Source of the DNA: Desulfobacterales bacterium CG23_combo_of_CG06-09_8_20_14_all_52_9 | Lineage (GTDB): Bacteria; Desulfobacterota; Desulfobacteria; Desulfobacterales; UBA2156 | Direction of reading: 5' to 3' | Assembly: GCA_002771315.1 (NCBI GenBank) | Contig: PCSF01000232.1 | Span: forward strand, 1 to 6,001 | Length of the DNA: 6,001 nucleotides | Shown: piece by piece, positions 1 through 5,943 of the stretch | Layout: each line of letters opens with the position of its first letter | How positions within the stretch are numbered: position 1 is the first letter of the stretch | Position numbers and translations under genes: made by a program | Notes under the pieces: model-generated | The model's database searches: none | Told to the model about the DNA's origin: nothing | What the model saw: only the letters and a program-made list of their open reading frames with translations

Positions 1-40
1 ACCCCTCGCTTAATTACATGAAACCTGTCACCGAGAATTT

Positions 41-96
41 CTGATAAAAATCAAAATCAGTTGACATTTAAAACATGAAAAGGTAAAAAAACTGAT
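41..96. repeat. CTGAT/ATCAG half-site repeats flanking the promoter
   Basis: CTGAT at 41-45 and ATCAG at 56-60 form a perfect 5-bp inverted repeat with a 10-bp AT-rich spacer, ending directly against the -35 box at 61. A third copy, CTGAT, lies at 92-96, just downstream of the proposed -10. The arrangement would suit an operator for a dimeric regulator, but the half-sites are short and the region is AT-rich, so chance is a real alternative. No known regulator motif is recognised. Confidence 0.25.
61..89 (+). promoter_or_regulatory. sigma70-like promoter of the Hdr operon
   Basis: A perfect -35 hexamer TTGACA lies at 61-66, followed by a 17-bp spacer and a -10-like TAAAAA at 84-89 (4 of 6 matches to TATAAT). 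Transcription would begin near position 96, giving a leader of about 100 nt before the first start codon. It is the only convincing promoter-like sequence seen upstream of the first gene, and the short gene spacings downstream suggest it drives all four genes. The weak -10 leaves room for an activator. Confidence 0.55.
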
Positions 97-100
97 TCTT

Positions 101-134
101 TTAAAAAAATCACCCGGGACGCGAGGCCGGGTGA
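101..134 (-). terminator. terminator-like hairpin, functional orientation leftward
   Basis: CACCCGG at 111-117 pairs perfectly with CCGGGTG at 127-133, extended by a T110-A134 pair, around a 9-nt loop. Read on the minus strand, the stem is followed by a run of seven T (complement of the A-tract at 103-109), the form of a Rho-independent terminator. On the plus strand the same hairpin lies in the operon leader without a downstream T run, so it should not stop operon transcription. It may block antisense or leftward transcription, or act as a 5' leader structure that stabilises the mRNA. No leftward gene ends here within the window. Confidence 0.4.
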
Positions 135-179
135 AGGGCTGCCTTGAAAACAGGCTTGAGCGCCTTGTTTCGGTGCCAT

Positions 180-185
180 AGGAGG
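180..185 (+). promoter_or_regulatory. Shine-Dalgarno site of the first gene
   Basis: AGGAGG, a full-consensus ribosome binding site, lies 9 nt before the ATG at 195. It fixes this start for the membrane protein, and translation from it begins directly with a hydrophobic membrane helix. Confidence 0.85.
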
Positions 186-194
186 TTCGGATAG

Positions 195-1946
195 ATGGTT
201 TTTACCGTATCCTTATATTTGGCCCTGGCCGTCTTTGTCGTCGGCATGGTATACAAGATTGCCACCTGGTTTACCCGCAAGGTCGGCATTTTCGGGCAGG
301 GGTTCACGACCGGTCAACGCGTCGGGGCCGCCATTCGGGGTATTTTCGCCGTCATCTTTAGCGCCAAGCTGGGCACTCTCCTCCGGGCATTCGTGCTGGA
401 CGTGCTGTTGCAGATGCGGATCGCCAAAGAAGACCGTCTCCGGTGGATCATGCATCTTCTGATTTACAGCGGCTTCATGCTTCTGCTGTTCATGCACGCC
501 TTGGAAAAATACATCACGGCCGCTCTTTTTTCAGACTATTATTCCACCGTAAATCCGTTTTTCATCTTGAGAGACATCTTCGGCCTGATGGTGATCGTCG
601 GGGTGGGGATCGCGATTTATCGTCGCTTCATTTTAAAGGTTCCGCGGATGCTGACCAACGGCATGGACCGCTATGCCATCGCCATCGTGGCGTTGATTAT
701 GGTTTCCGGCTTTCTTTTGGAAGGGACCAAGATGACCTCCTACTCGGAATTTTCGCGCATGGTGCAGGATTACGCCGGGATGGACGATGAAAAAGAGATC
801 AAAGCCCTGGAAAGCTATTGGGTCTCCGAGCACGGGACGGTATCGCCCAATGTGAAAGCGCCTTTTGAGGCGGAAGTGTTGGATCAAGGATATGAGGCCC
901 ATCAGAGCAACTGCGCCGAGTGCCATTCGCCCAACAAATCGGCCTTTGCCGGATACGCCGCGGCCAAGGCGATAAGCCCTATAGCTTTGGCCCTGGACCG
1001 GGTCAACGGAACGACAATTCTATGGACCATTCATTTTCTGGCCTGCTTTTTCGGGCTGGCTTACCTGCCGTTCAGCAAGATGTTTCACATTTTTTCAAGC
1101 TCCGTCAGTCTGTTGGCCAATGCGGTGATGGATCCCATAAAATCCTTGCCGGAAAACATCGCCACCCGGCAGGCCATGGAGCTGGATGCCTGCATGCACT
1201 GCGGCACATGCAGCCTGAGGTGTTCCGTATCCGTGGCCTACGAAGCCAAGGGGAATAAGATGGTGCTCCCAGCCGAGAAGATGGCGTTTCTCAAGGACTT
1301 TGCCGCCGATAGAATACTTTCAAAAGAGGCGATGGCCGCCATCCAGGAAGGGATTTACCTTTGCACCAACTGCGATCGCTGCACGGTGGTGTGTCCGGCG
1401 GGAATCAACCTCAGGGAACTGTGGCTTTCCGTCCGGGACGCGGTTTTGGCCAAGGGCGGCCCGGTTTTTTTGACCCTTTCCCCGTTTTCTCTTTTCCGTA
1501 GCCTGAACCGTGACCGGCTTCCCCGGGATGAATATGATCGTCCGTTGAAAGCGGCCAGGGAGGCCATGGCGAATGCATTTCCCATGGTCCGGAATACCGA
1601 TGCGGTAATTTCCGTCACACCGATCGATACGGCCTTCAAAACCCGGGCGGTCGGCACGCCCATGGGCTCGACCTTTGCCTTTTGCTTTTCCTGTGAAAAT
1701 TGCACCACGGTGTGCCCTGTGGTGGAGGCCTACGAGAATCCTCAGGAAGTCCTGGGGCTCTTGCCCCATCAGATCATGCGATCCCTGGGGCTGGGTCTAA
1801 AAGATATGGCGCTGGGTGCGCCCATGCTCTGGAATTGCCTGACCTGCTACCAGTGCCAGGAGCACTGCCCCCAGGGGGTCAAAGTGACGGACGTCCTTTA
1901 TGAACTCAAAAACATGGCGGTTAAAGAAGCAGCCGTCGGCTCATGA
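195..1946 (+). CDS. Membrane-bound cytochrome b/c - tandem HdrC-like ferredoxin fusion protein
   Basis: This 583-residue protein likely moves electrons between the quinone pool or periplasmic cytochromes and a cytoplasmic HdrB/HdrA unit. Predicted helices lie at about 4-24, 84-104, 121-143, 160-178 and 274-294. The basic loop RRFILKVPR (143-151) implies N-outside, C-inside topology, as in NarI. His87, His101, His280 and His298 are candidate ligands for two b hemes. The long loop between helices 4 and 5, predicted periplasmic, carries a c-type heme motif C240-A-E-C243-H244. The cytoplasmic tail has four 4Cys motifs: C333/336/339/343, C390/393/396/400, C497/500/503/507 and C548/551/554/558. These are two successive HdrC-like ferredoxin units, the second ending in the typical W-N-C-L-T-C-Y-Q-C pattern. 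No separate hdrC lies between this gene and hdrB/hdrA, so this protein probably fills that role. The domain reading is firm; direction of electron flow and physiological partner are inferred. DsrM/DsrK, Hmc/Tmc and HdrDE components are relatives in style. Confidence 0.88.
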   Translation: MVFTVSLYLALAVFVVGMVYKIATWFTRKVGIFGQGFTTGQRVGAAIRGIFAVIFSAKLGTLLRAFVLDVLLQMRIAKEDRLRWIMHLLIYSGFMLLLFMHALEKYITAALFSDYYSTVNPFFILRDIFGLMVIVGVGIAIYRRFILKVPRMLTNGMDRYAIAIVALIMVSGFLLEGTKMTSYSEFSRMVQDYAGMDDEKEIKALESYWVSEHGTVSPNVKAPFEAEVLDQGYEAHQSNCAECHSPNKSAFAGYAAAKAISPIALALDRVNGTTILWTIHFLACFFGLAYLPFSKMFHIFSSSVSLLANAVMDPIKSLPENIATRQAMELDACMHCGTCSLRCSVSVAYEAKGNKMVLPAEKMAFLKDFAADRILSKEAMAAIQEGIYLCTNCDRCTVVCPAGINLRELWLSVRDAVLAKGGPVFLTLSPFSLFRSLNRDRLPRDEYDRPLKAAREAMANAFPMVRNTDAVISVTPIDTAFKTRAVGTPMGSTFAFCFSCENCTTVCPVVEAYENPQEVLGLLPHQIMRSLGLGLKDMALGAPMLWNCLTCYQCQEHCPQGVKVTDVLYELKNMAVKEAAVGS

Positions 1947-1972
1947 ACCATCGTTAGAATTTGGGTGCCATG

Positions 1973-2848
1973 ATGAAATTTGCGCTTTTTCTCGGATGTA
2001 ACATCCCGGCCCGGGTCCAACAGTATGAGCTCGCCGCACGGGTCGTCCTTGCGAAACTTCAGGTGGACCTGGTGGACATCCGGGAATTTACCTGCTGCGG
2101 CTATCCGATGCGAAATGCGGACCTGAAGACCTCTTTGCTCTTTTCCGCAAGGAACCTGGCGTTGGCGGAACAGCAGGGTCTTAATGTGTTGACCCTTTGC
2201 CAGTGCTGTTTCGGAACCTTGAAGAAGGCGGCCCACCTCCTTGAAGAGGACAACCGCTTCAAGGAAGAGGTCAATGCGTTTCTGGCCAAAGAGAAGTTGA
2301 CCTATCAGGGGAAGGCCCAGGTGAAGCACCTGCTTTCCCTGCTTCACAAGGATATCGGAGAAGCCGCCCTCAAAGAGAAGATCCGGGGCGGATTCAAGGA
2401 GTTGAAGATCGCCGCCCATTACGGGTGTCATGCCCTGCGGCCCAGCGATGTCATGCAGTTCGACGATCCGGTTTCCCCCAGCATCTTAGATGAGCTGATC
2501 AAACTCACCGGGGCCCAAAGTGTCGACTGGTCTCAGAAACTGGAATGCTGCGGCGCACCGCTTCTGGGAGTAAATGACGACCTGTCCATGAAGCTGACGG
2601 CGGGGAAACTGGCCGATGCCAAGGCTTCCGGCGCTCGTTTCCTCAGTGTCGCTTGTCCCTGGTGCCAGCTCCAGTTCGATGGGATACAAAAACAGATGGA
2701 GGCCGAGGGGCGCACCGATGCCGATCTGCCTTCGATTCTGTATCCCCAACTTCTCGGCCTGGCCATGGGGATTTCGGCTAAGGAGTTGGGCCTTTCCAAA
2801 AACGTGAAAGACATCAGCGGCGTGAACGCTTTTCTAGTACAACAGTAG
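1973..2848 (+). CDS. hdrB: Heterodisulfide reductase-like subunit B (HdrB), two CCG domains
   Basis: This 291-residue soluble protein has two cysteine-rich CCG modules, the hallmark of HdrB/HdrD. Module one is C9-x31-C41C42-x33-C76xxC79 (with an extra Cys at 78); module two is C152-x39-C192C193-x34-C228-P-W-C231. In methanogen HdrB these cysteines bind two noncubane [4Fe-4S] clusters that reduce the CoM-S-S-CoB disulfide. Bacteria of this kind generally lack those coenzymes, so the true disulfide or other acceptor is unknown. The start is uncertain by one codon: ATG at 1970 and ATG at 1973 are adjacent. I chose 1973 because it gives the family-like start MKFALFLGCN and a weak GGGTG (1963-1967) is better spaced from it. 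A TTG at 1961 is also in frame but unlikely. The gene begins 26 nt after the membrane protein and ends 8 nt before hdrA, so it is cotranscribed and probably receives electrons through the HdrC-like domains of the upstream product. Confidence 0.92.
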   Translation: MKFALFLGCNIPARVQQYELAARVVLAKLQVDLVDIREFTCCGYPMRNADLKTSLLFSARNLALAEQQGLNVLTLCQCCFGTLKKAAHLLEEDNRFKEEVNAFLAKEKLTYQGKAQVKHLLSLLHKDIGEAALKEKIRGGFKELKIAAHYGCHALRPSDVMQFDDPVSPSILDELIKLTGAQSVDWSQKLECCGAPLLGVNDDLSMKLTAGKLADAKASGARFLSVACPWCQLQFDGIQKQMEAEGRTDADLPSILYPQLLGLAMGISAKELGLSKNVKDISGVNAFLVQQ

Positions 2849-2851
2849 GTG
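2847..2851 (+). promoter_or_regulatory. hdrA Shine-Dalgarno overlapping the hdrB stop codon
   Basis: AGGTG at 2847-2851 begins within the TAG stop of hdrB (2846-2848) and lies 5 nt before the ATG at 2857. Ribosomes finishing hdrB would end on the hdrA binding site, suggesting coupled translation. The site supports 2857 as the true hdrA start, upstream of the in-frame TGA, rather than a start after 3036. Confidence 0.65.
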
Positions 2852-2856
2852 AAAAT

Positions 2857-5800
2857 ATGGCAAAAACAACAATTGGTTCCATCATGGTGATCGGTGGCGG
2901 GATTGCCGGAATGCAGGCGGCCCTCGATGCGGCCGATTCCGGATACTACGTCTACCTGGTCGAGCGGAGCACCTCTATCGGAGGGATCATGTCTCAGCTC
3001 GACAAGACGTTCCCCACCAACGACTGCGCGATGTGAATCATCTCCCCTAAACTGGTCGAGGTCGGCCGGCACATCAATATCGAGTTGTTGACCCTGGCGG
3101 AAGTCACCGGGGTCACGGGAGAAGAGGGGAATTTCCAGGTCCAGATCACCCAGCATCCCCGGTATGTGGACATGGAAAAATGCATCGCGTGCGGCATGTG
3201 CGCGGAAAAATGCCCCAAGAAAGTCGTCGATGAATACGATGCGGGGCTAAGGAAACGCAAGGCCGCCTACGTGAAATATCCCCAGGCGGTTCCCCTGAAA
3301 TACGCCATAGACGCAGACAATTGCATTTTTTTTCAAAAAGGGAAATGCAGGGCCTGTGAAAAGTTTTGCCCCACGGGCGCCATCTGGTTCGATGAACCGG
3401 AGAAGAAGCTGAACCTGGACGTCGGATCCATCATCCTTGCCGCCGGGTGTCAGGTCTACGATCCCTCAACACACGATGTGTATGGATATGGGCGGTCCCC
3501 CAATGTGGTGACCAGCCTTGAGTTTGAGCGGATCCTGTCCTCTTCCGGGCCCTTTGGAGGCCATCTGGTCCGTCCTTCGGATCACAAGGAACCCCAAAAG
3601 ATCGCATGGCTGCAATGCATCGGATCCCGGGACGTGCATATCGGCGCCCGCGGATATTGTTCCTCCGTTTGCTGCACGTATGCCATCAAGGAGGCGATGC
3701 TGGCCAAGGATCACAGCAAGGCCCCCTTGGACACGGCCATATTTTATATGGACATCCGGACCCATGGAAAGGACTTCGAACGGTTTTACAACCGGGGCCG
3801 CGATGAGTCCGGGATCCGTTTTGTCAAGTCCAAGATCACCCATGTAATGCCGGTGGATAAAACGGGAAGCCTCTTGATCCGGTATGTGGATCCGGCCGGG
3901 AAACGGATGGAGGAGGAATTCGACATCGTTGTGCTCTCGGTGGGGCTCGGGGTGAGCCCCGAGGCCACCCAGTTGGCCGAGCGCCTGGGCATCCGGACGG
4001 ACCGTTACGGGTTTGCCCTGACCCCGGGATTCGAACCGATCAAGGCATCGGTGCCCGGGATCTATGTCTGCGGCGGGTTCGAAGCGCCCATGGATATTCC
4101 TTCTTCGGTGGTGGAGTCGTCGGCGGCTGCGGGAGCCGCCGGGAGCCGCCTGACCGATGCCCGGTGGACGCTTACCAAGACCAAGGAGATTCCTAAAGAG
4201 ACCGACATCCGGGGAGAGCCTCCCCGGGTCGGCGTTTTCATCTGCCGGTGCGGCACCAACATCGCCTCCGTTGTGGATGTCCCGAAGGTGGTGGAATACG
4301 CCAAGACCCTTCCCTACGTGGTCCATGCCGAAGAGAACATGTTCTCATGCAGCCAGGACACCCAGGAGATGATGAGTAAGGTCATCAAGGAAAAGGGCCT
4401 CAACCGGGTGGTGGTGTCGGCCTGTACCCCCAAGACCCATGAGCCACTTTTCCAGGAGACCCTCACCAATGCCGGGATCAACAAATACCTGTTTGATATG
4501 GCCAATATCCGGAACCAGTGTTCCTGGGTACACGGCAAGACCCCTGAGGCGGCAACGGAAAAGGCAAAGGATTTGACGCGTATGGCGGTGGCCAAGGTGG
4601 CGCTGCACCAGCCGCTTGCCGAGCCGGAACTTTCCGTCAATCAGACAGCGCTTGTCATCGGAGGCGGGGTGGCCGGTATGACGGCGGCCCGGGCCCTTTC
4701 GGCCCAGGGATATCACAGCTTTCTCATCGAGCAATCGGATCGCCTGGGCGGTCAGGCCCTGATGCTTCATGAGACCTGGGACGGGGGGAATGTCCAGGCC
4801 TTTTTAAAGAAGCTTGTCCAGGAGGTTACAGCCGACGAAAAGATCGAAGTCCGTCTCAATGCGAAGATCAAGAAAGTGGATGGATTCGTGGGGAATTTCA
4901 AGACCGTCGTCGAGCGGGAAGGCGCCGAAGAGATCCTGGAGCATGGCGTGGCATTAATTGCCTCCGGAGCCGCCGAATACAAGCCCGATCTCTATTTCTA
5001 TGGAAAAGATCCCCGGGTGTTGACGTCGCTGGAGCTGGATCAAAGGCTCATCCAAAAGGATGGGTCATTGGGGGCTGTCAAGACGGCTCTCTTTATTCAG
5101 TGCGTCGGCTCCCGCATCCCGGAGAGGCCCTATTGCTCCAAAGTCTGCTGCACCCATTCCATCAAGGATGCCTTGGCCCTCAAGGCCTTGCGTCCGGAGA
5201 TGGATGTCATCGTGCTTTACCGGGACATGAGGAGCTATGGACTGCGGGAAGACCTTTACCGTGAGGCCCGTGAAAAGGGCGTTCTTTTCATCAAATACGA
5301 CGAGGGTGTCGGGCTCCGGGTGGAACGGAAAGGAAAGGACCTGGAAGTTGTTTTCAGGGATACGGCCCTGAGGAGGAAGATGGTCGTCAGGCCTGATCTG
5401 ATGGTCCTGGCGATGGCCATGGTGCCGCCCAAAGACAATCCCCTGGCCCAGATGTTCAAAGTAACCCTCAATAACGACGGCTTCTTCATGGAGGCCCACG
5501 TTAAACTCCGTCCCGTGGATTGCGCCACCGACGGCGTTTTTATCTGTGGACTGGCCCATGCACCCAAGCCGCTGGATGAATCGATCACCCAGGCCCAGGC
5601 CGCCTCAACCCGGGCGGTGACGTTGCTGGCGAAAAAAACCATCCGGATGGCGGGAAACATCGCCGAAATCAACTCGGCATACTGCAGTTCCTGCGGGGTC
5701 TGCGTTTCCATCTGCCCATATTCGGCGCCGGCGTTTATTGCGGAAGGGCCCCAGACCGGAAAAGCGAAGATCAACCCCGTGTTGTGCAAGGGATGCGGGC

Positions 5801-5898
5801 TGTGCGCGGCTTCCTGCCGCAGCGGCGCCATCCACTTGAAAGGTTTCGATAATGACCAGATCTTTGCCCAAATATTCGCCCTCAACCAAGCCAGCTAG
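2857..5898 (+). CDS. hdrA: Selenocysteine-containing long HdrA (duplicated FAD/FeS electron-bifurcation subunit)
   Basis: Reading TGA 3034-3036 as selenocysteine gives 1013 residues. Order of domains: (1) residues 1-440, thioredoxin-reductase-like FAD domain with GGGIAGM at 13-19, the family motif NDCxxC as N55-D-C57-A-M-Sec60, an inserted two-cluster ferredoxin (C109/112/115/119 and C156/164/167/171), and a CC pair at 272-273 after C254 and C268; (2) 455-590, the HdrA domain that begins most methanogen HdrAs, with RCGTNI and Cys463, 465, 498, 523, 555; (3) 596-930, a second FAD domain with GGGVAGM at 602-608 and C749, C760, C764C765, but no NDCxxC motif and no ferredoxin insert; (4) C-terminal ferredoxin, C943/946/949/953 and C977/980/983/987. 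Methanogen HdrA is about 650 residues, so this is an enlarged form with a duplicated core. HdrA is the flavin unit of HdrABC-MvhD complexes. The gene lies 8 nt after hdrB and 45 nt before mvhD. An annotation that treats TGA as a stop would lose the first 76 residues or call a pseudogene. Confidence 0.92.
3034..3036 (+). other. In-frame UGA selenocysteine codon (Sec60 of HdrA)
   Basis: TGA is codon 60 counted from the ATG at 2857, and the frame is unbroken on both sides. The surrounding residues, TNDCAM-U-IISPKLVEVGRH, match the HdrA family motif in which this position is normally Cys, so the codon replaces one cysteine and nothing else. A SECIS-like hairpin follows. A sequencing error (TGC or TGT read as TGA) or a nonsense mutation is the alternative, but neither predicts the hairpin. 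Confidence 0.88.
3052..3069 (+). promoter_or_regulatory. Bacterial SECIS element (SelB-binding stem-loop) in hdrA
   Basis: CTGGTC (3052-3057) pairs with GGCCGG (3064-3069) in six pairs, two of them G-U wobbles. G3058-C3063 adds a seventh, leaving the loop AGGT. The stem begins 15 nt after the UGA and the loop about 22 nt after it, inside the range accepted for bacterial SECIS elements. The loop sequence GAGGUC resembles the AGGUCU loop of the E. coli fdhF element bound by SelB. It is entirely within the coding sequence, as bacterial SECIS elements must be. The spacing is a few nucleotides longer than in fdhF. Confidence 0.78.
4131..4150 (+). repeat. Tandem 10-bp direct repeat inside hdrA
   Basis: GGGAGCCGCC occurs twice in immediate succession (4131-4140 and 4141-4150), and CGGCGGCT at 4121-4128 is complementary to AGCCGCCG at 4134-4141. 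It falls in the Ala/Gly-rich end of the first FAD domain (around residues 423-432). The unit is not a multiple of three, so gain or loss of one copy would shift the frame. Confidence 0.6.
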
Positions 5899-5930
5899 CC
5901 CCTTGGACCGGACCGGACGACAGGATCAAC

Positions 5931-5937
5931 AGGAGAG
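5931..5937 (+). promoter_or_regulatory. Shine-Dalgarno site of mvhD
   Basis: AGGAGAG lies 6 nt before the ATG at 5944. It defines the start of the last, truncated gene. The 45-nt gap after hdrA contains no terminator-like hairpin, only a short GGACC/GGACC/GGACG triplication at 5905-5919, so the gene is probably cotranscribed with hdrA. Confidence 0.75.
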
Positions 5938-5943
5938 TGATTC

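Noticed and set aside
1..13. Possible end of an upstream gene at TAA 11-13
   Set aside because: Only three codons would be visible, so nothing can be said about it.
18..44. Eight-codon leader peptide ATG...TGA upstream of the promoter
   Set aside because: No Shine-Dalgarno site, and it lies upstream of the predicted transcription start.
110..307. Minus-strand 65-codon frame at the start of the operon
   Set aside because: It overlaps the leader hairpin and the first helix of the membrane protein antisense, with no family motif.
2857..3036. hdrA as a pseudogene, or as two genes split at the TGA
   Set aside because: The frame is unbroken on both sides, the TGA replaces a single motif cysteine, and a SECIS-like hairpin follows. 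A start after the TGA would remove the FAD-binding GGGIAGM and NDC motifs.
2533..3156. Minus-strand open frame spanning the hdrB/hdrA junction
   Set aside because: It lies opposite two well-supported genes and has no family motif.
3466..4326. Minus-strand open frame of 286 codons opposite hdrA
   Set aside because: It lies wholly opposite conserved HdrA sequence, has no recognisable domain, and is low-complexity in Gly, Pro, Arg and His, as expected for antisense shadow of GC-biased coding DNA.
5905..5919. GGACC GGACC GGACG triplication between hdrA and mvhD as a regulatory repeat
   Set aside because: Only three 5-bp units, the last imperfect, with no dyad symmetry; likely chance or minor slippage.
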